Shown piece by piece: positions 52,895 to 61,451 of a stretch of 64,000 nucleotides of DNA; the first letter of the stretch is position 1, and the number at the start of each line of letters is the position of its first letter. Source of the stretch: Dokdonella_A soli (lineage in GTDB: Bacteria > Pseudomonadota > Gammaproteobacteria > Xanthomonadales > Rhodanobacteraceae); contig NZ_BAAAEU010000006.1 in assembly GCF_039523175.1 (NCBI RefSeq), forward strand, positions 372,001 through 436,000, in the 5' to 3' direction. Both the position numbers and the translations under genes were made by a program. The notes under the pieces were generated by a model that was not told the origin of the DNA, searched no databases, and worked only from the letters and a program-made list of their open reading frames with translations.

Positions 52895-54616
52895 ATGACA
52901 GTTTTCCATATATCCGTTGGCACCCATCGAACGGCGGGCCGATTCGCGCGACGCTGGTTCGCGCTCGCCGTGCCGCTCGCCTTCGTGGCGATCTCGTCGG
53001 CGCATGCCGCCATTCCGGTCGCGGAACGCGCGGTGCTGCTCGACCTCTACAACAGCGCGGGTGGCGCAAACTGGGCGAACGTCTGGAACCTGAACGATAT
53101 AGGCAAGGAGTGCAATTGGAACGGAATCACCTGCGACGCCAGCGGCGTGACGATCGAGGGGATCAACCTCGATCTGAATAACCTGTCCGGAACCTTGCCC
53201 GCCTCGCTGAATCACCTGACCAACCTGGTCACTGTGAGCATGGTGGAAAACGTCAATCTCGCCGGCCCTATTCCACCGCTCACCGGGTTGACCCATCTGA
53301 CATCCATCGCTCTGGCGCGCAGTGGATTTACCGGCAGCATTCCGTCGCTCGCTGGGTTGACCAGCCTGCAATCGGTCTTTTTCGGTTACAACCAGCTGAG
53401 CGGCCCGATTCCGACACTCGTCGGCCTTACCAATCTCAATTCGTTCGATGTCACCTATAACCACCTCAGCGGCAGCATTCCGTCCCTGACGGGGCTGACC
53501 AACCTGCAGGCTTTCCTGGTTACCAGCAACCAGCTTACGGGCTCCATTCCCGATCTCAGCGATCAAACCGGTCTGGAAATCGACGCCGACAACAATCTGT
53601 TCAGCGGCAGCCTGCCTTCGTCCCAGCAACTGGCGCATCTGTCTTCGCTGTTCGTTGAAGGCAACCGATTCAGTGGCCCCATTCCCGAACTCGCCGGCAT
53701 CACCAGCCTGACCAACTTCGATGTCGCGCGCAATCAACTCAGCGGCGCCATCCCTGCGCTGACCGGAATGACGGCTCTGCAGAATATTTATGTCGCCTCC
53801 AATCAGCTCAGCGGCGCTATTCCGTCGCTGGCCGGGCTGACCAATCTGCGCACCTTCGTCGCCGATCACAATCAGCTCAGCGGCAGCATTCCGGCGTTCA
53901 ATGGGCTGACGAATCTAAGCACCGTCTACCTCGATCACAACCAGCTGACTGGCCATATCCCATCGCTCACCGGGCTGACGATGCTGATGACCCTTCAGAT
54001 GGACCACAACCAGCTGAGCGGCACCGTTCCCCCACTCACTGGACTGCGCTGGCTTGGCACCTTCTTAATCGGCGACAACAAGTTGCACGGACCAGCGCCT
54101 GCGGTGCCATCGCCGACCACGCTGATGCCTTTCGGCCAAGGCTCGTTGTGCCCCAACTATCTCGATCCGGTCGCCTCGACTGATTGGAACACCATCACTC
54201 AGGCGACGCCGTGGTATCAGGCCTGCACCGTGCAGCCCGTGCAGGCCATGACCTTGAGTCCAGCCGCGCTGTCGGTTGAAGTCGAAACGGCCGGCAGCAG
54301 CGCTTCGACGACGCTGACGATCGGCAATGCCGGTTCCGGTGATTTGCATTGGAGCCTGGCCACGGCCGGCAGCGACTGCACGGCGCCGGGCAGCGTTCCC
54401 TGGATCCAGTTCACGTCAGCGTCCAGCGGCACGACCGCCGCCGACACCGGCAGCCCGGTGACGCTGATGTTCGACGCGGGTACGCTCGTACGAGGCTTCT
54501 ATTCCGCGAGCATCTGCGTGACCAGTGACGATCCCGTGCAGCCGCTAGTCCGCATTCCGGTGAACTTCGCTGTCGAGGAAACTGCCGATACGATCTTCAG
54601 CAACGGCTTCGACTGA
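52895..54616 (+). CDS. Secreted plant-type LRR protein with IFSNGFD tail
   Basis: A 573-residue secreted protein. The signal peptide ends near residue 38 (AISSAHA). A short N-terminal cap with ERAVLLDLYNSAGGANWANV and CNWNGITCDASG matches the LRRNT_2 cap of plant receptor proteins. About twelve LRRs of 23-24 residues follow, with the plant-type consensus L-xx-L-xx-N-x-LSG-x-IP. A beta-sandwich (about 410-560) and the tail TIFSNGFD end it. ATG 52895 is chosen for GGAG and the signal peptide. It probably binds proteins or sugars outside the cell. Confidence 0.9.
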   Translation: MTVFHISVGTHRTAGRFARRWFALAVPLAFVAISSAHAAIPVAERAVLLDLYNSAGGANWANVWNLNDIGKECNWNGITCDASGVTIEGINLDLNNLSGTLPASLNHLTNLVTVSMVENVNLAGPIPPLTGLTHLTSIALARSGFTGSIPSLAGLTSLQSVFFGYNQLSGPIPTLVGLTNLNSFDVTYNHLSGSIPSLTGLTNLQAFLVTSNQLTGSIPDLSDQTGLEIDADNNLFSGSLPSSQQLAHLSSLFVEGNRFSGPIPELAGITSLTNFDVARNQLSGAIPALTGMTALQNIYVASNQLSGAIPSLAGLTNLRTFVADHNQLSGSIPAFNGLTNLSTVYLDHNQLTGHIPSLTGLTMLMTLQMDHNQLSGTVPPLTGLRWLGTFLIGDNKLHGPAPAVPSPTTLMPFGQGSLCPNYLDPVASTDWNTITQATPWYQACTVQPVQAMTLSPAALSVEVETAGSSASTTLTIGNAGSGDLHWSLATAGSDCTAPGSVPWIQFTSASSGTTAADTGSPVTLMFDAGTLVRGFYSASICVTSDDPVQPLVRIPVNFAVEETADTIFSNGFD

Positions 54617-54737
54617 GCCACGCCGTAACAAGAGCAGGATCGCCGGGCGGCGCCGCGTGGACGCAGCGCCGCTTTCAATCGTGGGCGGGCACGCTCAGCG
54701 ATCCGAATCCACGCGGCGCGGATCAATCTGCGCCTGG

Positions 54738-55598
54738 TCAGAACCTGCCGGCCTGGTAGTCGCGGATCGCCTCGACGATCTGCTCCGGCGTGTTCATCAC
54801 GAACGGACCGTATTTCGCGACCGGCTCGTTGAGCGGCTTGCCGGCGACGACGATCAGCCGCGTCGGCTCGTTGCCAGCTGCGATCAGCAATTCCTCGCCG
54901 TCGCGATCGAGCACAGCGAGCTCGCCGCGCGCGATGCGCTTCGCCGCATCCGCGGCACCGACCTCGGCGCTGCCTGCATAAACGTACGCAAAGGCGTTGT
55001 GACCGCCCGGCAGCGGTACGGAAAAGCGCGCGTCGGCATCGAGCTGGATATCGAAATACAGCGGTTCGACCGCGACGCCGCTGACCGGCCCTGTCGCCTC
55101 GCCGAGCCGCCCCGCGAGCACGCGCACCCGCACACCGGGCGCTGGCGTGATCTCCGGCACGCGCTCCGGCGCGATGTCCTGGTAGCGCGGCGCGCCCATC
55201 TTGTCGCCGGACGGCAGATTGACCCAGAGCTGGAAGCCCCACATCAGACCGTCTTCCTGCTCGGGCATCTCCGAATGCACGATGCCACGGCCGGCGGTCA
55301 TCCATTGCACGCTGCCGGGCGTGAGCAAACCGGAATTGCCCTGGTTGTCGGCGTGGCGCATGCGCCCGGCGAGCATGTAGGTGACCGTTTCGAAGCCACG
55401 GTGCGGATGGCTCGGGAAGCCGCCGATGTAGTCGCCGGCCTGGTCCGAGCGGAACTCGTCGAGCATCAGGAACGGATCGAGCATGTCGAGGTCGCGCTGG
55501 CCGATCACGCGCGTGAGTTTCACGCCGGCGCCGTCCGAGGTCGGCTGGCCGCGGAACACGCGGGCGACGCGACGGCTGGTGGAAGCAGTGGCAGTCAT
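54738..55598 (-). CDS. Pirin family protein
   Basis: A 286-residue bicupin. The N-terminal cupin holds the metal-binding His residues and Glu in HPHRGFETVTYMLAG and GRGIVHSEMP, close to DPFLMLDEFRS. The C-terminal part (PLYFDIQLDADARFSVPLPGGHNAFAYVYAG, FVMNTPEQIVEAIRDYQAG) is the typical pirin ending. Many members are quercetinases, others regulators. ATG 55598 is chosen because GGAG lies seven bases upstream. Confidence 0.93.
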   Translation of the reverse strand: MTATASTSRRVARVFRGQPTSDGAGVKLTRVIGQRDLDMLDPFLMLDEFRSDQAGDYIGGFPSHPHRGFETVTYMLAGRMRHADNQGNSGLLTPGSVQWMTAGRGIVHSEMPEQEDGLMWGFQLWVNLPSGDKMGAPRYQDIAPERVPEITPAPGVRVRVLAGRLGEATGPVSGVAVEPLYFDIQLDADARFSVPLPGGHNAFAYVYAGSAEVGAADAAKRIARGELAVLDRDGEELLIAAGNEPTRLIVVAGKPLNEPVAKYGPFVMNTPEQIVEAIRDYQAGRF

Positions 55599-55708
55599 GG
55601 GGATTCTCCAAACCGGGAATGCGCGCAACATGCGCGCGCGCAGGCGTGCGCACAAGCGCGTATCCGTGAACGGATTGGAGCGCCGGGACGAACGATGCGT
55701 CTGGAAAT

Positions 55709-55818
55709 GTAGGAGCGGCTTCAGCCGCGATGCTGTTGGCGCGGTGAACACCATCCCCACCCAACCCTCCCCTTGAAGGGGAGGGCTTGAAGAGTGTCGC
55801 GGCTGACGCCGCTCCTAC
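55709..55818. repeat. Nested repeat: CCCTCCCC hairpin inside a GTAGGAGCGGC hairpin
   Basis: GTAGGAGCGGCTTCAGCCGC (55709-55728) pairs with GCGGCTGACGCCGCTCCTAC (55799-55818), with a few mismatches. In its loop lies a second hairpin, CCCTCCCC-TTGAA-GGGGAGGG (55765-55785), of the family seen at 5163 and 57278. One repeat appears inserted in the other. Confidence 0.75.
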
Positions 55819-55842
55819 GACAGCATCGTCGACGCGATCGCC

Positions 55843-56499
55843 TCAGTGCACCCAGCGCCCACTCCGTCGCCGCGGCGGCATCGCGCCGCCTTCCGGTGCT
55901 GGCGCGTTGCGCTCGTCCGCGCTGAGCGGATGATCGCGCCAGTACTCGGCGACCGCGGCGACCGCGCCCGGAATCTGCGACAGGCATTCGTCGTAGTCCT
56001 CGTCGCCAAGCGGCGGAAACGCGGCGTCGCTTTCGAACACGCCGTCATCGATCGCGAGCGCAATGATCGGGCCGAGCAGTTCCATCAGTTCCGAATCGTG
56101 GCCGAGGCGGCCTTCCCAGACCGGCGCGCGCAGGTCGATGCCGCGCGAGAAACCCTCGCACCAGCCGCGAGCGGTGAACGCGGGTGGTCCCTCCTCGACA
56201 TCGAGTTCGCCGAGGATCGGCTCGTAGGTGCCGGTTTCCAGCTCCGGCGCGATCGCATCGTTGAGACGTGCGAGCAGGGTCAGCACGCGCTCGCCCTCGC
56301 CGGTGTCCGCGAACGGCTCGTGCAGGATTTCCGGCAGCCATTCCTCGGGCTTGGCCGGCGCGGGACCGATCGCGAGCGCGGTCAGGAAGCCGTGCACGCC
56401 ATCGAGCAGCAGGTCCTCGTCGCCCGAATGCGCGCGCAGGAACTGGTCCAGTTCCTCCAGTTCCTTGTCGTCCGGTGATACCAGCCAGTCAGCGGCCAT
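55843..56499 (-). CDS. UPF0149/YecA-family protein
   Basis: A 218-residue acidic protein with the UPF0149 pattern: ELEELDQFLRAHSGDEDLLLDGVHGFLTALAIGP near the start and ARGWCEGFSRGIDL with WEGRLGHDSELMELLGPIIAL in the middle. The C-terminus is Pro/Arg-rich without the SecA-like zinc motif of some YecA proteins. It overlaps xth by 11 bases. Function unknown. Confidence 0.85.
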   Translation of the reverse strand: MAADWLVSPDDKELEELDQFLRAHSGDEDLLLDGVHGFLTALAIGPAPAKPEEWLPEILHEPFADTGEGERVLTLLARLNDAIAPELETGTYEPILGELDVEEGPPAFTARGWCEGFSRGIDLRAPVWEGRLGHDSELMELLGPIIALAIDDGVFESDAAFPPLGDEDYDECLSQIPGAVAAVAEYWRDHPLSADERNAPAPEGGAMPPRRRSGRWVH

Positions 56500-57262
56500 T
56501 GTCGAGTTCCAGTACGGCGGGCGTGTGGTCCGAGGCGCGTTCCCAGGTGCGTGGTTCGCGGTCGATGGTCGCGGCCATGCACAACGGCCGCAGCGCCTCG
56601 GAAACCAGGACCAGGTCGATGCGCAGGCCGAGGTTGCGCCGGAACGCGGCCTGCCGGTAGTCCCACCAGCTGTAGTGTCCGCCGTCCTCGTTGAACAGGC
56701 GAAAACTGTCGGCGAGGCCGATGTCCTGCAGGCGTTTCAGCGCGTCGCGCTCCGGCGTCGAACACAGGATCTGCTCGTGCCACGCGGCCGGATCGTGCAC
56801 GTCGCGATCGTCCGGCGCGATATTGAAATCGCCCATCACGACCAGGCGCGGATGGCGGCGGATCTCCTCGGCCAGATAGGCGGTGACCTTGGCCAGCCAG
56901 TCGAGCTTGTAGGCGTACTTCTCGCTGCCGACGGCCTGGCCGTTGACCACGTAGAGATTCACGACGCGCACATCGCCGACGGTCGCGCTGAGGATGCGCC
57001 GCTGCGGATCGTCGAAACCATCGATGCCGTGCCGGACATCGCTGATCGGCGCGCGCGAGAGGATCGCGACGCCGTTGTAGGTCTTCTGTCCCGAGTACGC
57101 GCAGCCGTAGCCGGCCGCCTCGAGCGCAGCGACCGGGAACTTCGCGTCCTCGAGCTTGGTTTCCTGCAACGCGAGCACATCCGGCTGCGCTTCCGCACAC
57201 CAGCGTTCAACATGCGGCAGGCGCACGTTCAGCGAATTGACGTTCCACGAGGCGAGTTTCAT
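56489..57262 (-). CDS. xth: Exodeoxyribonuclease III
   Basis: A 257-residue AP endonuclease/3'-exonuclease. Motifs: KLASWNVNSLNVR, DVLALQETKLED with the metal Glu, VVNLYVVNG, LVVMGDFNIAPDDRDV, YSWWDYRQAAFRRNLGLRIDLVLVS and ASDHTPAVLEL with the catalytic Asp-His pair. It repairs abasic sites. It heads a short unit with the UPF0149 gene. Confidence 0.96.
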   Translation of the reverse strand: MKLASWNVNSLNVRLPHVERWCAEAQPDVLALQETKLEDAKFPVAALEAAGYGCAYSGQKTYNGVAILSRAPISDVRHGIDGFDDPQRRILSATVGDVRVVNLYVVNGQAVGSEKYAYKLDWLAKVTAYLAEEIRRHPRLVVMGDFNIAPDDRDVHDPAAWHEQILCSTPERDALKRLQDIGLADSFRLFNEDGGHYSWWDYRQAAFRRNLGLRIDLVLVSEALRPLCMAATIDREPRTWERASDHTPAVLELDNGR

Positions 57263-57277
57263 CGGTGCATTCTAAAG

Positions 57278-57301
57278 CCCCTCTCCCATCGGGGAGAGGG
57301 G
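57278..57301. repeat. CCCCTCTCC palindromic repeat
   Basis: CCCCTCTCCCATCGGGGAGA with GGGG completing the palindrome. It is another copy of the family at 5163-5281. Confidence 0.7.
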
Positions 57302-57361
57302 TAAGGGTTCGAAATCGCCGTGCCCTGCATCCTGCCTGGGCATTGGGGAAACCGCGCCGTC

Positions 57362-59422
57362 CTATGCGGCCAGCCCATAACTGCGCAGCAGCGCGTCCGG
57401 CTGCGGTTCGCGGCCGCGGAACTCGACGAAGCTCTCCAGTGCCGGCCGCGAACCGCCGACCGCGAGGATCGCCTTGCGATACGCCTCGCCGGTCAAGCGA
57501 TCGAACACGCCGGTTTCCTCGAAGCGCCCGAACGCGTCGGCCGACAGCACTTCGGCCCACAGATAACTGTAGTAGCCCGCGCCGTATCCGCCCGCGAAGA
57601 TGTGCGTGAACGCATGCGGGAAGCGCTGCCACGCGGGTGGGTGCAGCACGGCGACCTCGTCGCGGACCTCATTGAGGATCTCCAGCGCACGCGCGCCGCG
57701 TGCCGGATCGAACTCGCGATGCAGGCGGAAATCGAACAGCGCGAATTCGAGCTGGCGCACCAGGAACAGGCCGGCGTGGAAATGCCGTGCGGCCTGCATG
57801 CGCGCGAACAACTCATCCGGCAGGCGTTCGCCGCTCTGCCAGTGGCGCGCGAACAGATCGAGTGCCTCACGCTGCCAACCGAAGTTCTCCATGAACTGGC
57901 TCGGCAGTTCGACCGCATCCCATTCGACGCCGCTGATGCCGGCGACACCCGGATAGTCGACCTCGGTGAGCAAATGATGCAGGCCGTGGCCGAATTCGTG
58001 GAACAAGGTCAGCACGTCGTCGTGGGTCAGCAGCGACGGCGTCTGCGCAGTCGGCGGCGCGAAGTTGCAGGTCAGGAACGCGACCGGCAGCTGGGTGCCA
58101 TTCTCGTGTCCGCTTCCGTCACGCACGAAACGGTTCACGCAGACATCCATCCACGCGCCGCCACGCTTGCCGCCGCGCGCGTAGAGGTCGACGTAGGCGC
58201 CGGCAAACACGGCACCGTTCGCATCGGCGAGGTCGTAGTAGCGCACATCCGGATGCCAGACGTCGACGCCCTCACGCTGCTTCAGCGATACCCCGAACAC
58301 GCGCTGCGTGATCGCGAACAGGCCGGCGATCACCGGATCGAGCGCGAAGTACGGCTTCAGCTCTTCCTCATTCAGGGCGTACTTCTTTTCGCGCAGCTTC
58401 TCCGCGGCGTAGCCGATATCCCACGGTTGCAGCTCGGTAATGCCGAGTTCGTCCGCCGCGAATGCGCGCAGCTCAGCGAGTTCGCGTTCCGCGACCGGCT
58501 TCGCGCGCGCCGCGAGATCGCGCAGGAACGCAAACACCGCATCCGGCGAAGGCGCCATCTTGGTCGCCAGCGACTCCTCCGCGGCGTCGTGGAAACCAAG
58601 CAGCTGCGCCGCCTCGTGGCGCAACGCGAGGATCTTGTCGATACGCGCGGTGTTGTCGAACTCGCCCGCGTTCGGTCCCTGGTCCGAGGCGCGCGTCTGG
58701 TGCGCGCGATAGACGCGCTCGCGCAAGCTCCGGTCGTCCGCATAAGTCAGCACCGCCTGCACGCTCGGCTGCTTCAAGGTGACCAGCCAGCCATCGGCGT
58801 TCTTCTCCTGCGCGTACGCGCGCAGCACCGCGCGGCCGGATTCGGGAATGCCAGCGAGGTCGGATTCCTGCGCGATCGGCGCGCTCCACGCGTCGGTCGC
58901 GTCGAGCACCGCTTCCTCGAATTCGGTCGCAAGTTTTGCGAGCTCATTCGCGATCTCGCGAAAGCGCGAGCGCGCCGGCTCTTCGAGCGCGACACCGGAG
59001 AGCCTGAAGTCGCGCAGCTCGTGCTCGATCAGCGTGCGCGCCGCTCGCGGCAGCGTGATCGCCTCGGCGCGGTCCGCGACCGCTTTCACCGCCGCGTACA
59101 GCTCACGGTTCTGGCCGAGCTCGCTGGCGTGTTCGACGATCTTCTCCTGCGCGGCGGAGTACGCCTTGCGCAGTTCCTCGGAATCGGCGACGCCATGCAG
59201 GTGTGACACCGGCGCCCAGACCCGGTTCAGGCGATCCTCGAGGTCCTCGCCGAGCAGCACCACATTCGCGAAGTCGCGCGTCGCGTCGGATGCAAGCAAG
59301 GCATCGGTGCGCGCGCGGTAGTCGGCGAGCACTGCATCGACGGCAGGCTCGACGTGTTCGGGGCGGATCGCGGAAAAGCGCGGCAGGCCGGTGGTCGCGA
59401 GCAGCGGATTGTCGGTCGTCAT
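57362..59422 (-). CDS. prlC: Oligopeptidase A, M3 family
   Basis: A 686-residue zinc metallopeptidase. The active site HEFGHGLHHLLTEVDY gives the HExxH ligands, with a third ligand in the following helix (GVEWDAVELPSQFMEN). The family motifs LLTHDDVLTLFHEFGH and FAGGYGAGYYSYLWAEVL are also present. It degrades signal peptides and other short peptides in the cytoplasm. ATG 59422 is chosen since upstream residues do not match the family. Confidence 0.95.
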   Translation of the reverse strand: MTTDNPLLATTGLPRFSAIRPEHVEPAVDAVLADYRARTDALLASDATRDFANVVLLGEDLEDRLNRVWAPVSHLHGVADSEELRKAYSAAQEKIVEHASELGQNRELYAAVKAVADRAEAITLPRAARTLIEHELRDFRLSGVALEEPARSRFREIANELAKLATEFEEAVLDATDAWSAPIAQESDLAGIPESGRAVLRAYAQEKNADGWLVTLKQPSVQAVLTYADDRSLRERVYRAHQTRASDQGPNAGEFDNTARIDKILALRHEAAQLLGFHDAAEESLATKMAPSPDAVFAFLRDLAARAKPVAERELAELRAFAADELGITELQPWDIGYAAEKLREKKYALNEEELKPYFALDPVIAGLFAITQRVFGVSLKQREGVDVWHPDVRYYDLADANGAVFAGAYVDLYARGGKRGGAWMDVCVNRFVRDGSGHENGTQLPVAFLTCNFAPPTAQTPSLLTHDDVLTLFHEFGHGLHHLLTEVDYPGVAGISGVEWDAVELPSQFMENFGWQREALDLFARHWQSGERLPDELFARMQAARHFHAGLFLVRQLEFALFDFRLHREFDPARGARALEILNEVRDEVAVLHPPAWQRFPHAFTHIFAGGYGAGYYSYLWAEVLSADAFGRFEETGVFDRLTGEAYRKAILAVGGSRPALESFVEFRGREPQPDALLRSYGLAA

Positions 59423-59544
59423 GGCGGAAAGCGTGGGGATCGGCCCGACAACGTGGCGCGCAGCGCGCCCAAAATCAAGCACCTCGGATGTAGGGTCCAG
59501 TTCCCCGGCATGCGTCGACCCATCCGTCGCTGAGTATCGAATCA

Positions 59545-59640
59545 CGAACCACGCGACGTCCGGAGGGTTCGCGCTTCGATACGCCCAAGGCACACCTTGT
59601 CCTGAGCCTGCCGAAGGATCAGGGCGAACGGTTCCGCCTG
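59545..59640. repeat. Dispersed TTCGATACG..GAACGG repeat
   Basis: TTCGCGCTTCGATACGCCCA, then CCTTGTCCTGAGCCTGCCGAAGGATCAGG and GCGAACGG, the same organisation as at 6737-6795. Confidence 0.65.
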
Positions 59641-59675
59641 ATGTCAGGCCACCGCAAATCCTCTACGCTCTCGCG

Positions 59676-60218
59676 ATGAACATCCGCCCGTACCAAGGCA
59701 TCACGCCGCGCCTCGGCGCAAATGTCTACATTGATCCTGCCGCGCACGTGATCGGCGACGTCGAGATCGGCGAGGACGCCTCGCTGTGGCCCTGCGTGGT
59801 CGCGCGCGGTGACGTGCACTTCATCCGCATCGGCGCGCGCACGAACGTGCAGGACGGCGCGGTGCTGCACGTGACCCATCCCGGCGAGTACACCGCCGAT
59901 GGCTTTCCGCTGCGCATCGGCGCCGACGTGACGATCGGCCACGCCGCGGTCGTGCACGCCTGCACGATTGGCGACGCCTGCCTGATCGGCATGCACGCGA
60001 CCGTGCTCGACGGCGTCGTCGTCAACCGGCACAGCATGATCGGCGCCGGCGCCGTGGTCACGCCGGGCAAGATCGTCGGCGAAGGCGAACTCTGGGTCGG
60101 CAATCCGGCGCGCTGCGTGCGCAAATTGTCCAGCGAGGAGATCGAGCGCCTGTACTACTCGGCGCACCACTACGTGAAGCTCAAGAACCGCTACGTCGCA
60201 GACGCGCTGACGCGCTGA
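59676..60218 (+). CDS. Gamma-carbonic anhydrase family protein
   Basis: A 180-residue left-handed beta-helix trimer protein with hexapeptide repeats. GDVEIGEDASLWPCVVARGDV, TNVQDGAVLHVTHPG, TIGHAAVVHACTIGDACLIGMHATVLDG show the zinc His residues and the repeating turns. The ending RKLSSEEIERLYYSAHHYVKLKNRY is family standard. Activity as carbonic anhydrase is uncertain in the YrdA/CaiE branch. Confidence 0.93.
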   Translation: MNIRPYQGITPRLGANVYIDPAAHVIGDVEIGEDASLWPCVVARGDVHFIRIGARTNVQDGAVLHVTHPGEYTADGFPLRIGADVTIGHAAVVHACTIGDACLIGMHATVLDGVVVNRHSMIGAGAVVTPGKIVGEGELWVGNPARCVRKLSSEEIERLYYSAHHYVKLKNRYVADALTR

Positions 60219-60219
60219 C

Positions 60220-60477
60220 TCAACGCGGTTGCGTCGCGACCTCGAGCGCCGAGAGCATCGTCAACGCATGTTCGCGGGCCACGCCACACATCGAGGCCGT
60301 AGGGCGCAGGCGCGCGCAGACGTCCGGACGCTCAGGCTGGCCGAAGATCGCGCAACGGTAGTCGTCCATCAGCTGCACACACGGAATTCCCGCCGGCTTG
60401 CCATGCGGCATGCCCGGAATCGGCGAGGAGATCGACGGCGCAATGCAGCAGGCACCGCAGCCGCGGCGGCAGTCCAT
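60220..60477 (-). CDS. YkgJ-family cysteine cluster protein
   Basis: An 85-residue protein with the CxxxCxxCC cluster near its N-terminus (CRRGCGACC) and further cysteines in PCVQLMDDYRCAIFGQPERPDVC, the YkgJ zinc/iron-sulfur chelate pattern. It starts five bases after the aroE stop and ends next to the carbonic anhydrase. Function unknown. Confidence 0.88.
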   Translation of the reverse strand: MDCRRGCGACCIAPSISSPIPGMPHGKPAGIPCVQLMDDYRCAIFGQPERPDVCARLRPTASMCGVAREHALTMLSALEVATQPR

Positions 60478-60482
60478 CGTGG

Positions 60483-61322
60483 TCACTTCTTCGACGCCGC
60501 GACAAGCTGCGCGCGCAATTCGGCGTGCACCGGCGCGGTGTCCGGCCGCCGGCCGTGCCAGATCGCGAATGATTCGGCAGCTTGTTCGACGAGCATGCCG
60601 AGGCCGTCGCTGACATGGGACGCGCCGGTCGCGCGTGCCCAGTCCAGGAACGGCGAAGCGGCCTTGCCGTAGGACAAGTCGTAGCAGAAGGTCCGCGATG
60701 CGAGGCGATCGCACGGCAAATCAAACGCGGCGCCGGCATGGCCCGCGGCGGTCGCGTTGACGACCAGGTCGAAGCCATCTCCGATGGACAGTTCGGTCCA
60801 CGCTCGTGCGGCTACGCGAGAAGGAGCATCGATCGCCGCAGCGAGCGTATCTGCGCGTTCGAACGTGCGATTCGCGATCACGAGTTCCGCGGCACCCGCG
60901 TCGATGAACGCAAATGCGGCGGCACGCGCCGCGCCGCCCGCGCCGAGCAGCAGGATGCGTTGATCACGCGGATCGAAGTCGTGATGTTCACGCAGATCGC
61001 GCAGCAGGCCGGCGCCATCGGTGCTGTCGCCGTGCCACATATCGCCGACGCGAAGCAGCGTGTTGACGCTGCCACATCGGCGCGCGCGTTCGCTGCATTC
61101 GGCACACAACGCCGCGGCATCCTCCTTGAGTGGCAGCGTCACATTCGCGCCGCGCCCGCCATTGCGCGCGAACGCGTCGAGCACCTGCACGAAATCCTCG
61201 CGGCCGGCTTCGATCGCGCGGTAGTCGAGTGCGATGCCAAACTGCGCAGCGAACAGCGTGTGGATGCGTGGCGACAGCGAGTGCGCGATCGGCTGACCGA
61301 AGACGGCGTAGCGGGAGTGCAT
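60483..61322 (-). CDS. aroE: Shikimate dehydrogenase
   Basis: A 279-residue NADPH enzyme that reduces 3-dehydroshikimate in aromatic amino acid synthesis. Substrate site SLSPRIH, catalytic Lys in NVTLPLKEDA and Asp in GDSTDGAGL; NADP site GAGGAARAAAFAF and NRTFERA. The C-terminal part (LSYGKAASPFLDWARATGA, DGLGMLVEQAAESF) is complete. ATG 61322 is taken; GTG 61328 is possible. Confidence 0.96.
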   Translation of the reverse strand: MHSRYAVFGQPIAHSLSPRIHTLFAAQFGIALDYRAIEAGREDFVQVLDAFARNGGRGANVTLPLKEDAAALCAECSERARRCGSVNTLLRVGDMWHGDSTDGAGLLRDLREHHDFDPRDQRILLLGAGGAARAAAFAFIDAGAAELVIANRTFERADTLAAAIDAPSRVAARAWTELSIGDGFDLVVNATAAGHAGAAFDLPCDRLASRTFCYDLSYGKAASPFLDWARATGASHVSDGLGMLVEQAAESFAIWHGRRPDTAPVHAELRAQLVAASKK

Positions 61323-61345
61323 GGTCACGACGTGGGTGCTGATTT

Positions 61346-61427
61346 CGTCATCCCGGCGAAAGCCGGGATCCAGTTCCTCGCGTTGAAACGAAGAAGACGC
61401 TGGATCCCGGCTTTCGCCGGGATGACG
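61346..61427. repeat. Perfect 28-bp inverted repeat, GTCATCCCGGC type
   Basis: A 28-base arm at 61346-61373 (starting CGTCATCCCGGCGAAAGC) is repeated exactly in inverse at 61400-61427, with a 26-base spacer. Each arm also folds on itself (CCCGGC-GAAA-GCCGGG). It lies between hemB and aroE on the same strand. A diverged copy is at 45172-45272 and a fragment near 33058. Confidence 0.88.
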
Positions 61428-61451
61428 GCAGTGGGGGATTCGCTTCTTGCC

